From Aselliscus stoliczkanus (lineage: Eukaryota; Chordata; Mammalia; Chiroptera; Hipposideridae), in the NCBI GenBank assembly GCA_033961575.1, contig CM066731.1, positions 81,861,501 through 81,925,500 of the forward strand: 64,000 bases of DNA, given 5' to 3'. The notes beneath the pieces were generated by a model. That model was not told the DNA's origin. It ran no database searches and was given only the letters and a program-made list of their open reading frames with translations. Of this stretch, positions 32,566-43,664 are shown piece by piece. The translations under genes were made by a program, and so were the position numbers. Every line of letters starts with the position of its first letter. Position 1 is the stretch's first letter.

Positions 32566-32979
32566 TTTTTTTTAAAGATTTTATTGGGGAATTGGGGGAG
32601 GGGAACAGACAAGTTGCTGTCCTTTTTGTTCTTCAGTCTAGTTGTGGAGGACGTTGCTTCACTGGCCCATGTTGGTATCAACATTGTGCTCTTCCCGGGT
32701 GAGGCAGTTGTTCACTGGCCATTGGACGGCCACTCATTGCAGCTCACACCAGCTGCCTGCCACTCACAGTAGTTCATGGCAGCCCACTGCAGCCCCACTG
32801 CATCCTATGCAGTCACCGGCAACTCACAGCAGCCCAGCTTCAGGTCCAGCTGTTGTTCACCATCTTAGCTGTAGAGGGCGCAGCATCACTGGCCCTCATG
32901 TGTGATCCAAACCAGGGCCCTGCTGCTCAGGGCTGGCACTTCTAAGCCAACTCTTAGCCAACGTGCCACTTGGCCGGTC
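32566..32979 (-). mobile_element. Type B SINE, variant body, in L1 ORF2
   Basis: The TSD is AGATGGTTCTTT on both sides. Same subfamily as 26077. Confidence 0.9.
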
Positions 32980-33015
32980 CGAGATGGTTCTTTTAAAAGA
33001 TAAACAAAATTGATA

Positions 33016-33146
33016 GGGCCAGCCAAGTGGCTCAGTTGTTTAAGAGCTCGCTCAAGAGTGCAAACTGAGCTCTGAGCAACAGCAGTTCAATGCCCAGCCT
33101 GAGCTGAGCTGCCACTAAGCTGCCACAGCTAAAAAAACAAAAAAAC
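33016..33146 (+). mobile_element. Monomeric head of type C SINE
   Basis: The TSD is AAAATTGATA/AAAACTGATA. It is the tRNA head plus a short link and A-rich tail. Confidence 0.85.
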
Positions 33147-33217
33147 AAAACTGATAAACCTCTAACCAGACTCATCACAAAAAAGAGGACCCAAATTACT
33201 AAAATCAGAAATGAGAG

Positions 33218-33521
33218 GGCTGCAGCCCTTGCTGCAGTGGGCTGCCATAGGCTACAGTGAGTGGCCGGCAGCCAGCGTGAGTGGCTGGAAGCCAGCGCGA
33301 GCTTCCAATAGCCACGGTGAGTGACATCCAGAGGCTGGCGACCGATCTGCCTCATCTGGGAAGAGCACAATGATGACACCAATATGGGTCAGTGAAGCAA
33401 CATCTTCCACAACTAGACTGAAGAACAAAAAGACAAGAACTTTTCTGTTCCCCTTCCCCGATTCCCAACGCTGTTCCCCTCCCCCAATTCCCCAATAAAA
33501 TCTTTGGGGGGGAAAAAAAAA
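33218..33521 (+). mobile_element. 5'-truncated type B SINE
   Basis: It begins inside the body (GGGCTGCAGCCCTTGCTGCA) with no tRNA head. Flanks ATGAGAG/AAGAGAG hint at a short TSD. It is probably a 5' truncation during insertion. Confidence 0.8.
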
Positions 33522-34674
33522 AAAGAGAGAAGTTACAACTGATGCCAGAGAAATACAAAGGATTATGAGAAAATATCACGAACAACTGCCAACATGCCAA
33601 CAAACTGGAGAGTCTGGAAGAAATGGATAAATTCCTATAAACATACACTCTTCCAAGACTGAATCAAGAAGAAACCGAAAATCTGAACAGACTGATTACT
33701 ACGAATGAAATTGAATCAGTAATCAAAAAACTACCAACAAACAAAAGTCCTGGACCAGATGGTTTCACAGCTGAATTTCACCAAACATTCAAAGAGTTAA
33801 TACCTATCCTTCTCAAACTTTTCCAAAATTATCAAGAGGAAGGAAAGATCCCAAACTAGTTTCATGAGGCCACCATTACTCTTCTTCCAAAACCAGGCAA
33901 AGACATTACAAAAAAAAGAAAATTAAGGCCAATATCCCTGATGAATAGATGCAAAAATCCTGAACAAAATATTAGCAAACCAAATTTTCAGCAATATGTT
34001 AACAAGATCATACACCATGATCATGTAGGGAGTAATTCCTGGGATGCAAGGTTGGTTCAATATCTGCAAATCAATTAATGTGATAAACCACATAAACAAA
34101 ATGAAAGATAGAAATCACAAGATCATATCAATAGAAAAAGCGTGTGACAAAACCCAACATCCATTATGATAAAAACTCTCAACCAAGTGGGAATAGTGGA
34201 AACACAGTTTAATATTCTAAAGGCCATATACGACAAACCCACAGCTAAACATCATACTCACTGGGAAAAAACCTAAAAATGTTCTTCTTAAGATCAGGAA
34301 CAAGACAAGGACACCCAATTTCACCACTTTTATTTAACATCGTGTTGCAAGTCCTACGCACAGCAATCAGAGAAAATAAATAAATAAATAAAAGCTATCC
34401 AAGTAAGAAAGGAAGAAGTATAACTGTCATTATTTGCAGATGACATGATACTATACATAGAGAGAGAACCAAAAAAAAATTCCACTAAAAATATATTAGA
34501 ACAGATAAATGAATTCAATAAAGTGCAGGATACAAAATTAAATTTAACCAAGGAGTTGAAAGACATATAAACTGAAACTATAAAACATCACTGTAAGAAA
34601 TTTAAAGACCTACTACACAGAAAGACATTCCACATTCATGAATAAGACTATCATTGTTAAAACAGCTAAAACTC

Positions 34675-35050
34675 AGGCTGGCCAAGTGGCTCAGTTGGTT
34701 TAGAGCACGAGCTCTGAGCAACAGGGTTGCTGGTTCAATTTCCACATGGGCCAGTGAGCTGAGCCGGAGCTGAGCTGCCAACAGGTCGCAGGATGGCTCA
34801 GCTGGTGAGAGCACGAGCTTCTAACAACAAGATTGCCAGTTCAAGTCCCGCATGGGAGGGTGGACTACGCCCACCCGCAACTAAGACTGAACACGGCACC
34901 TTGAGCTGAGCTGCTCTGAGCTGCCGACGGGCGGCCGGATAGCGACTGGACTTGGAGCTGAGCTAGCTGTGAGAAGCTCCTGTGTTCTCCACAACTAAGA
35001 CTGAAGGATAACAACTTGGCTGTTCCCCTTCAATTCCCCAATAAAACCTA
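34675..35050 (+). mobile_element. Dimeric type C SINE
   Basis: Modules lie at about 34685 and 34793 (ATGGCTCAGCTGGTGAGAGC). The 3' end is CAATTCCCCAATAAAACC. It lies in the L1 ORF2 text, which resumes on the right. Confidence 0.87.
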
Positions 35051-35533
35051 AAAAAAAAACAAAAACACAATACTCCCCAATGGATGTTTGACAGATTCAA
35101 TGCAATCCCCAACAAAATACAAACAGCGTTTTTCACAGAACTAAAACAAATAATCTTAAAATTTATATGAAACCACAAAAGATCCCGAATAGCAACAGCA
35201 ATCTTGAGAAAGAAGAATAAAATTAGAGCTATCGTGATACCTGATATCAAAGTATACTACAAGGTAAAGTAATCAAAATAGCATGGTACTGGCATAAACA
35301 CAGACACACAGATCATTGGAACAGAATAAAGAGCCCAGAAACAAACCCATACCTTGTAAGTTATATAAATGTCTAATCACCATGTTGTACATCTGATATT
35401 AATATACTGTATGTCAACTATAATTGAAAAATAAAAAACACATTAAGAGTATGTAGTCTTGTAACACTCAGCATGTCATCTGAAAATTTCCATTTCTTCC
35501 CCATATTGGAACCTCAAAAAAACAACTACTCAC

Positions 35534-35638
35534 TGCTACTTGTGCCGAATCCATAAATCTCAGTCCAAAATAGTCGGTTTCAATAAGGTCCAAGTGGTAT
35601 GTAATCTGATCAAACAGCTCTTGACCTTTGGCTTTTTT
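35534..35638 (-). CDS. EPB41L5: EPB41L5 exon 3, residues 61-95
   Basis: This is a 105-nt phase 0-0 exon encoding [20 protein letters not shown] and on to [12 protein letters not shown], the ubiquitin-like F1 lobe of FERM. The acceptor is CCATTTCAG and the donor GTGAGT. An antisense L1 ends only about 90 bp beyond the donor on the intron 3 side. The substitutions QITYH and IETDY differ from the QIMYH and IESDY that I recall for human. Both are conservative. Confidence 0.95.
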
Positions 35639-36316
35639 CTGAAATGGTAAGGAAATACGTGAGTCAATAAGTGTCTTATGAGAACAACAAGCCTGACTGA
35701 AGATGGTTTTAGTTATACAAGATCTCTTTTAAAAAAGCCTTACTTGTAATACCAAAAGTATTACCATATAGTAGATAATGGGTAGATACTAGTTTCCAAT
35801 AAACCATTTAAGGCCAATTCATTATCTGTATGTACTTTCCTGGAGAATGTTACTTCCTATCAGCCAACAAATTTTACTTTGTTCCTAACACTGTGTATAA
35901 GGAGAAATTCTTGTTTTGTTTTGTCAATTTTTAGAGTCCCTGCTTTAAAAAGGAGGTTAATAATGTAACAGGAAAGAGAAAACATAAAGAAACGTAGAAC
36001 ACTTAAGTACAAACCATGTGGAACTAATTCTATTTGCCAGTAGATTTTAGAGAAGAGATAGTCAGAGAGACTAGAATCATTAGTGAAGACTTGAAGATCA
36101 GTTTGAAACTGGAGTAGAATGTAAGGTAGGAAATAGCAAAAAAAAACAAAAATGAAAGATGAGAAGGAATATGGAATGAGAAAACTGTGATCAATGCAGA
36201 AGACACCAAATTGGAGGAGGGGAGGAGGGAGTAGGTTAAGAAATTTGTATGGAAATATCAGTTCTTAAAGTGAGGCCCCTGAAGGTTCCCCGGATCCTTG
36301 CAAAAGATCCAAAAGG

Positions 36317-36831
36317 CCGGGTCGTTTGAGTGGCTTAGTTGCTTAAGAGTTTGCTTAGGAGCATGGGCTGAGCAGCGGGATCACCGGTTCGATTCCCACA
36401 TGGGCCAGTGAGCTGCACCCAAGCTGAGTTGCCGCTGTGCTGCCAACAGGTGGCAGGATGGCTCAGCTGGTGAGAGCACTAACAAGGTTGCCTGTTCGAT
36501 GGTGGGCTATGCCTGCCTGCAATTAAGACTGAACTCAGCACCTTGAGTTGAGCTGCCATCCGGATGGCTCAGTGGATAGAGTGTGCACTCTTAACAATAG
36601 GTCTGCTGGTTCAACTCCCACATGGGATGGTGGCTACACCCACCTCCAACTAAGACTGAACACAGCACCTGAGCTGAGAGGCCACAAGCTGCCAAGGGAC
36701 AGCCAGATGGCAACTGGACTTGGAGCTGAGCTACATTGGCCCTGAGGGCCACAACTAAGATTGAAGAACAACTTGGCTGTTCCCCTTCCCCAATTCCCCA
36801 ATACTGTTCCCCTCCCCCAATTCCCGAATTA

Positions 36832-36882
<51 letters not shown>

Positions 36883-36909
36883 AATGAACAATTACTTGGA
36901 TAAAAAAAA
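36317..36909 (+). mobile_element. Trimeric type C SINE with (AAAT)n tail
   Basis: Three tRNA-like modules lie at about 36330, 36457 and 36561 (ATGGCTCAGTGGATAGAGTG). The TSD is GATCCAAAAGG/AATCCAAAAGG. Confidence 0.88.
36830..36885 (+). repeat. (AAAT)n microsatellite in a SINE tail
   Basis: About 13 AAAT units follow the SINE 3' end: tail expansion. Confidence 0.9.
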
Positions 36910-37369
36910 AATCCAAAAGGCCCTAGGATTCTCCTCATGTACCTCAATCAAAGCAGATAACAGACTATGTTTTATTAAATCAGGTATTTTAAGAGATTTG
37001 CCATAGTACATAAAACAGTACTACTCTTCTCATTAAATTCTTTTGTTGTTTAGTACAATAGTTATTTCTCATTAAAATGTTATTTAGGTTAACATACAAG
37101 GGGGTATATTATCGCTATTTTTAAATTAACCAGTAAATATTTTTAAAATTTCAGTTTTAATTTCGAATATTGCAGATAGATAGAACCCTCATAAGCAAAA
37201 GCTTTGTTATTCCTTAATTTTCAAATATTTACATATACATCCAATCTATGCCCCTCCCCTTACAAAATTTTAAATTATGATTTAGGGTATTTCCTGTAAA
37301 TAAGTAAACACAGTTGGACTTTTTTTATTGATCATTAATCTCTGCCTTTTAACTGACTTTATTATTTCA

Positions 37370-38340
37370 ACTTGTCCTTTGTTTATTCTGCATTTCTTTT
37401 CACGTCTTTTTTTTTTTTTGATAAATGAAAATGTTATCTCTTTATCAAGATGAGAACTTCACTGTGCCTTCATGTCCCCAATCTCCCCTCCACCCCATCC
37501 TGTCTTATGGATAAACTTCCTTTATTTCTTTCCTTTGGTCTAATTTTTTAAAAGACAACAGTCTTTGGTCTTGGATCATTCTTTACACATCTTACATGTG
37601 CACATTACACATATCTAGTAGCATCTGCTAGATTTGTTTCTCTACTCAAAATTTGATTTCTTCCTCAAGAAATGTTCCCCAGGGGTGGGCGGTTAGCTCA
37701 GGTGGTTAGAGCGCAGGCTCATAACACCAATGTTGCCGGTTTGATCCCCACATGGACCACTGAGCTGCACCCCCCACAAGTAGATTGAAACAACTACCTG
37801 ACTTGGAGCTGATAGGTCCTGGAAAAACACACTGATTCCCAATGAAATGAAATAAAATTAAAAAAAAAAAAAAAGGTGGTTTAAAAAAAAAGAAATGTTC
37901 CCCATGTGGGACTCTCTATAGCTGATCATCAACAGTCTTCTATGCTTGAGAATATTTTAATCATGCTCTTCTACTTGAATGACAATTTACTGGATATAAA
38001 ATTCAAGATTCAAAGTTATTTTCTTTCAATAATCTCATTACTCAAAATATATTACTCTATCATCTTACAGTCTATACTGCTGTTAAAAAGTGTGATGTCA
38101 ATTTGAATCTTGTTCCTTAATAATATTATTTATTCTCTTAAGCTTTAGACTTTTCTCTATCTCTGATAGTCTTAAATTTCACTATACTGTGTGTAGGTGT
38201 GGGTTTTTTCTTAACTCTATTTGGTATTCTACTGGACCTTTTTAATCTCTCTTTAATTCTGGGTAATCAATCTCTAGTATTTCCTCAAATATTTCCTCCT
38301 CTATTTTTGCCATTTAAAGTTTCCTACCTAAGTACTGACA
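37370..38340 (-). mobile_element. Probable old L1 antisense fragment
   Basis: TTTGGTATTCTACTGGACCT, TCTCTAGTATTTCCTCAAAT and ATTTCCTCCTCTATTTTTGC resemble antisense L1 ORF1/ORF2 text. It is old, interrupted by the VES SINE, with low certainty at the edges. Confidence 0.45.
37682..37890 (+). mobile_element. VES SINE (bat)
   Basis: A tRNA-like head (GGTTAGCTCAGGTGGTTAGA, then TTGCCGGTTTGATCCCCACA) is followed by AACAACTACCTGACTTGGAG, CTGATAGGTCCTGGAAAAAC and ACACTGATTCCCAAT. The TSD is AGAAATGTTCCCCA. It is the clearest bat marker in the window. Confidence 0.88.
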
Positions 38341-38394
38341 CTTTTAGTTTGTTTTTAAAAAAACATACAGTCACTTAATCAGTAACCTTTATGA

Positions 38395-38560
38395 TTATGG
38401 CTTATTTGTCCATTTAACAAATGCATAACAGACAAAAATTCAGAAAGCTTTAGTAATATGACAAAATTATACAGCTAAAAAAATGACAAGGCTAGAATTT
38501 GAATTTTGCCATCTCCCAAACTCAAATCCCCTAAGGACTAAACATTACACCCAGACTGTA
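38395..38560 (+). repeat. MIR fragment
   Basis: A diverged 3' half: GACAAAATTATACAGCTAAA, then AAGGCTAGAATTTGAATTTT and an AACATTACACCCAGACTG end. Confidence 0.5.
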
Positions 38561-39356
38561 TCTGAAATGTCACCTCTCAGATCAATAATCAGATACCCCA
38601 ACTTCCTATTCTAACCTCCTCTTCTAACCTGTTCCCAAAATTACTTTTAATGCCTACGTTCTCCAACCACATGGGAACTTCTAATACACTGACCCCACGT
38701 AAGCTTCAGTCCCATTTCTCCTCTTTTTTTTTTAACATAAAATTACCATTTTAAAATATACAATTCAATGCCATTATATATATTCACAATGTTGTGCAAC
38801 CATTACCACTATCCATTTCCAGAACTTTTTCAATCATCATCCCAATCAGAAACTCTGTACCCATTAAACAATCCCTCCTCACACCCCCCTCTCCTTAACC
38901 CCTGATAACCTCTTTCCTATTTTCCTCCACTGAATGGTGTTAGCACCTTTGTGGAAAATCATTTGACCATATATTTGAGGGTTTATTTCTAGACTCTATG
39001 CTGTTCCATTGTCTATATGTCTGTCTGTAAGCCAGAACCACACTATTTTGATTACTATAGCTTTGTAGTAAATTTTGAAATGAAGTGAGCCCAACTTTTT
39101 TCTTCTTTTTCAAGGCTGTTTTGACTATTTGGAATCCCATGAAATTCCCTATGAATTTTAGGATGGACTTTCCTACATCTATAAAAAATTTTCCTTGGAA
39201 TATGATAGGAATTACATTGAATCTACAGATGACTTTGGGTGGTACTGTCTTCTTAACAATATTAAGTCTTCTAATCCATGAATATGGGATATCTTACCAT
39301 TTATTTATTAGATATAGTGTCATTTCTCTCAGCAATGTTTTGTAGTTTACAGTATA

Positions 39357-39830
39357 CAGGCATACCTCAGAGATACAGTTCCAGATCTCCGCAATAAAGC
39401 AAATATCACAATAAAGCAAGTTACATGAATTTTTTTTTTTTTTGGTTTTCCAGTGCATATAAAAGCTATGTTTACACTATAATGTAGTCTATTAAATGTG
39501 CAATAACATGTCTAAAAAACAATGTATGTACCTTATTTAAAAAACACTTTATTGGGCTGGCCGAGTGCCGCAGTGGTTGGGAGCTGGCTTGGGACACCAG
39601 CAGCCCCGATTCAGATCCCACATGAGGGCCAGTGACACTGCCCTCTTAAAAAAAAAATAAATGAATAAAATAAAAAATACTTTATTGCTAAAAAATGCTA
39701 GCCATCATATGAGCCTTTAGTGAGTTGTATCCTTTTGCTGGTGCAGGATCTTACCTTTATTTGTTAGGAAAAAAAGAACAATATCTGTGAAGCGCAATAA
39801 AGTGAAGCACCATAAAACAAGGTATGGCTA
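39357..39830. mobile_element. Tigger-type (TcMar) internal-deletion element
   Basis: The left end CAGGCATACCTCAGAGATAC and right end reverse complement TAGCCATACCTTGTTTTATG form TIRs, with TA at both flanks. The text GCAATAAAGCAAATATCACA is characteristic of Tigger-derived nonautonomous copies. A type A SINE lies inside. Confidence 0.75.
39555..39671 (+). mobile_element. Short tRNA-headed SINE (type A)
   Basis: The TSD is AAAAAACACTTTATTG/AAAAAATACTTTATTG, inside the Tigger element. Confidence 0.92.
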
Positions 39831-40440
39831 TACAAGTGTTTTGCTGCCTTTAAATTTATCCCCCCCCCAAAAAAAAATGTATTCCTTTTTATTCTCCTTG
39901 ATACTATTATAAATGGATTTTCTTAATTTCAGTTTTGAATTGTTCATTGCTAGCGTCTAGAAGTACAACTGATTTTTGTTGGTTGATATTATATCCTGCA
40001 ACATTCCTAGATTCATTTATTAGCTCTAATAGTTTTTCTCGTGTGTGTATGTGTAATCTGTATAATTTTCTACTTATAAGATGATGTCATCTCGAACACA
40101 AATAATCTTTACTTCCTTTAGAATTTGGATGCCTATTATTTCTTCTTCTAATTGCTCTCACTAGGACTTCTAATACTATGCTTAACAGAAGTGGTGAAAG
40201 CAGGCATCCTTGCCTCATTCCTTATCTTGGGGGAAAGGAACTTCTACTCTTCCATAATCTTTCTCTTATGCTTTCTATTTTGTAGTTTCTTTCCTCCAAC
40301 AGGAAAAGTTCCTGTATATGACCTTCCAACTCCCTAGTCTGTCCTTTATCTTAATTCATATTAATGTTATCCCACTGACTGTGTTCCTTATTATGCTTTT
40401 CATATCTAAGTTTTCCATTTGGTCCTTTTAAGTTTTCATT

Positions 40441-40554
40441 TTTTTTTTTTTTTTTTTTTAAGGTCAGTGTCCCTGGCCCTCATATGTGGGACCCAAACCG
40501 GGGTCCCTGGCTTCCCAAGCCAGCTCTTAACCACCATGCCACTCGGCCGGCCCC
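40441..40554 (-). mobile_element. Short tRNA-headed SINE (type A)
   Basis: The TSD is TTAAGTTTTCATT at 40428-40440 and 40555-40567, with a 20-nt poly-T tail. Confidence 0.94.
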
Positions 40555-40759
40555 TTAAGTTTTCATTCTTGTTTCATGTTGCTAATATTTTCCCTTACGT
40601 TTTAGAAATTTTATTAGACTTTCGTGTTTTTTTTTTCCCCATCTGCCTTTGCATCTAGTGCTATCTATAATACAGTTTGAGGTCTTTTGTTGTTTCACAT
40701 TTAGAATGCTTGTGCTCATTTGTCTCATTTTGGCCATATTCACTAGTAACGAGTTACTT

Positions 40760-41293
40760 TCTATGGATCACAAGTAACAAGAGAAAGAGCTCAACGTAAG
40801 TCTGTATCAGGCCATTTAGCTCTGAGAAACCAAGTGGGGTACTGGGGAGTCCTAGGGAGGAGAAACTCAAGACCAAAAAACCAGTTTATCACTTCCCATT
40901 CAACAAACAACTCCTCAGGTCAGTGACCCATTCCCAAGGGAAAATAAAAGTAACACTGCTTTTGTTATGATTTACCATTCCCTAACAGTTTAGTGAAAGG
41001 GGTAGGGAATTTAGGTAAGGTAATTTTAGCAGTGACTAATTTTAGAGGTAGGGAACTTTAGGGAGCGCAATCATTTACTTTTGAGGACACTTGCACCTGT
41101 CTGAGTCACTGCTATCACATCACTCAGAGGGCAAATACTAATTATCAAGACAACAATTGGGAGAGGGGATTAGGATCAAGGCCTGAATTCAAATGGCTGC
41201 CCCCCTCCACCTGCCCCAGTTATACTTACTTCCACAACCCTTAACCTGCCTCTATTGCCACCACCTCCACTGGGAGCATGCGCGTGCGTACAT

Positions 41294-41327
<34 letters not shown>

Positions 41328-42190
41328 CAGTACCAACACTCTTTCCCTGGAACTTTCTAATTGTTCTTTTTATTTCTTAGATTTTATGATCTTTCCTTCA
41401 GGGGTTAATCTTGGGGGAGGAAGCCAGCAGCTGGCTTATTCCAAGAACAGCAAGTTCAGTGGCTAAACTGAAAAAGAGAAACAATGGTCAACAATGTGAC
41501 AGAAATCAGCAAAAGACTGAAATCTTAAACCCACATGGGCAAGTAAGACAAACTAATTCAATATTTGAACATATTTGTTCTATTAACATGATGAAAAAGA
41601 GAAATATGGACAAAGGAAGGGAAGAAACAGACTATCGTTACTGGAAATGACAGGGACAACTTTTGATTTTAAATCAAACTTGTAATAACTAAGTCACAAA
41701 GTTGCTAACAAACTTAAACAGCAAATAACAATCATGCAAAACTTTGTAAATTCTAATGACCCTAAAAGGAACACAAACTACTTCTAAATTATAGCAGAAA
41801 GCCACAGAAATCATCTGCAGCATTCACTTATCTATAATAGTACCAAACTTAAATGCTTCCATTACTTTAATTGTAAGGTACATTTCTAGAATCAATTTCT
41901 TATTCCCTCAACATTCTTTATTTGCTTCAAATACTAAAGGGAAGCTCAACTTAAAAAAAAAAAAGATTCTTATCCTTACTCTGCCAAAGCATCATTTGCC
42001 AGCTTCTTGAAACATGACAGTTGTGTTTGGAGAAAACAAATAATGGACTTCTGCCAACTGGGAAGCCGCCTTCTAGAACAAAAAACTTCTCAGGGGTATG
42101 TATTGACTCCTTAATAGAGACTAACTGGAGGCCAACCAATAGTGAATACAAGGCATTTGCAGGGTCCTGATGTTAATAATGCTCAATTAA
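40760..42190. other. Intron 2 interval, microsatellite only
   Basis: Holds (CATA)/(CA)n at about 41290-41328. Otherwise no repeat or coding motif is recognised. Open frames at 41278-41650 look incidental. Confidence 0.5.
41288..41328 (+). repeat. (CATA)n(CA)n microsatellite
   Basis: Five CATA-type units are followed by a CACACA run. Confidence 0.85.
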
Positions 42191-42199
42191 CAGACACTT

Positions 42200-43460
42200 G
42201 AGGAAATGCCAGACTGTTTTCCAAAGCAGATACACCATTTTACATTTCTGCCAAAAAGTGTAACAGGGTTCAGATTTCACCAGATCTTCACCAACACTTG
42301 CTATTGTCTGTCATTTTTAGCCTTCCTAGTTGATGTGAAGTAGTGTGTCACTGTGGTTTTTAATGCAGTCCCCTTGTGACTAATAATGTCAAGCATCTTC
42401 TCATGTGCTTATTGGTAATTTGTATATCCTATTTGGGGAATAGGATCTTTTACCCATTTTTTTTTATTTATTTTATTTATTTATTTATTTTTATTTTTAT
42501 TTTTTGAGGGCAGTGTCACTGGTCCTCATATGTGGGACCCGAACTGGGGCCGCTGGCTTCCCAAGCCAGCGCTTAACCACCGCGCCACTCGGCCGGCCTG
42601 TTTACCCATTTTTAAACTGGGTAATTTATCTTTTTATCATTGTATTATAACAATTCTTTATATATTCCAGATACAAGTGCTTATCAGATATGTAATTATG
42701 CAAATACTTTCTCCCATTTTGTGAAAGAGTCTTTTCGCTTTCTTGACGGTGACCTCTGAAGCGCAAAAGTTTTTAATTTTGATAAAAATCCAATTTATTT
42801 TTCCTTTTGTTGTTCATGTTTTTGGTGACATATTTAAGAAACTGGTCCCAAATCCAAGGTCATGAGGATTTATTCCTATATTCTAGGAGTTTTATAGTTT
42901 TAGCTCTTAAGTTTAAGTCTTTGATCCATTGAGTTAATTTTTATCTATGGTGTGAGGCAAGGTTCTAACTTCATTCTTTTACATGTGGCTATCCAGTTCT
43001 CCCAGAACCACTTGTTGAAAAAATTATCTTTCCCCCAGTTTCTGGATTCTCTATTCTGTTCCACTGATCTATGTGTCTATCCTTGTGCCAGTAACACACT
43101 GTCTTGATAACCGTTGCTTTACAGGAAGTCTTAAAACTGGCAAGTATGAGTCCTACTGCTTTGTTCTTTTTCAATATTGTTTTGGCTACTCCGGGACCCC
43201 TGCAATTCCATACAAATTTTACCATCAGCTTGTCAATTTCTACAAATAACTCATCTTATATTCTATTAGGGATTATGGTGAATATGTAAATCAGTTTTGG
43301 GTGTATTGCCCTCTTCTGGGTGTACTGTTCTCTTAACATTTTGTAAGCAGGCATTTGAGCTATATGAGGAGTTTACTCGTTTCCCGCAAAAAATGTGTTA
43401 ACAGTATTAAGTCTTCCAATCTGTGAAGATGAGATGTTTTTTTCCTTTAATTTAAAGATA
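42200..43460 (-). mobile_element. Old L1 antisense fragment
   Basis: Antisense ORF2/3'-region text: CAGACTGTTTTCCAAAGCAG, TTGATGTGAAGTAGTGTGTC, GATCTATGTGTCTATCCTTG and CTTGATAACCGTTGCTTTAC. It is split by a SINE at 42462. Confidence 0.75.
42462..42600 (-). mobile_element. Short tRNA-headed SINE (type A) with T/A-rich tail
   Basis: The TSD is TTTACCCATTTTT at 42449-42461 and 42601-42613. Confidence 0.93.
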
Positions 43461-43539
43461 TAATTATGTATGGTTTATATAATTTAAAGACTTCAGCATT
43501 TATATCAGTGAAGTAGGTATATAAAATTATCTATTGGTT

Positions 43540-43646
43540 GGGCCGGCCGAGTGGCGCGGTAGTTAAGAGCTGGCTTGGGACGCCAGCGGCCCCAGTTCAG
43601 AACCCACATAGGAGGACCAGTGACACTGCCCTCTAAAAAAAAAAAA
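43540..43646 (+). mobile_element. Short tRNA-headed SINE (type A)
   Basis: The TSD is AAATTATCTATTGGTT/AAATTATCTGTTGGTT. Confidence 0.92.
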
Positions 43647-43664
43647 AATTATCTGTTGGTTAAT

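Larger units (their letters stand above)
31480..34670 (+). pseudogene. Broken L1 ORF2 (old L1)
   Basis: Endonuclease and RT sections are visible in several frames, split by stops and by SINEs at 32566-32979, 33016-33146 and 33218-33521. Text continues past the 34675 SINE to about 35360. ORF2 here reads AATTTAAGAAGACTGAAATC then ATATCAAGTGTCTTCTCTGA (32080-32120), the undeleted form of the junction seen in the intron 7 elements. Confidence 0.75.
28125..35445 (+). mobile_element. Near-full-length old L1 with seven nested SINEs
   Basis: The 5'UTR starts near 28125 (CCAGTCAAGATGGTGAGTTA). A 5'-shortened ORF1 runs at about 30890-31425, and ORF2 from about 31480 in broken segments to about 35360. 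The endonuclease start is at 31485 (IITLNVNGLSATIKRHR) and the RT motif FADDMILYIE at about 34435. The 3' end (CATGTTGTACATCTGATATT) lies near 35380-35445. SINEs at 28351, 29118, 29963, 32566, 33016, 33218 and 34675 interrupt it. It is antisense to EPB41L5 in intron 3 and ends about 90 bp from exon 3. Confidence 0.85.
36250..37220. repeat. Possible old DNA-transposon remnant around a SINE
   Basis: TCTTAAAGTGAGGCCCCTGA left of the SINE, and TTTCGAATATTGCAGATAGA followed by GAACCCTCATAAGCAAAAGC right of it, resemble old hAT-type mammalian elements. The family is not certain. Confidence 0.3.
38735..40440 (-). mobile_element. Old L1 antisense fragment, Tigger- and SINE-interrupted
   Basis: The antisense 3'UTR (CAATGTTGTGCAACCATTAC) is followed by ORF2 text (GACTCTATGCTGTTCCATTG, TTGATTACTATAGCTTTGTA, GGTTGATATTATATCCTGCA). 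A DNA transposon occupies 39357-39830. Confidence 0.72.
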
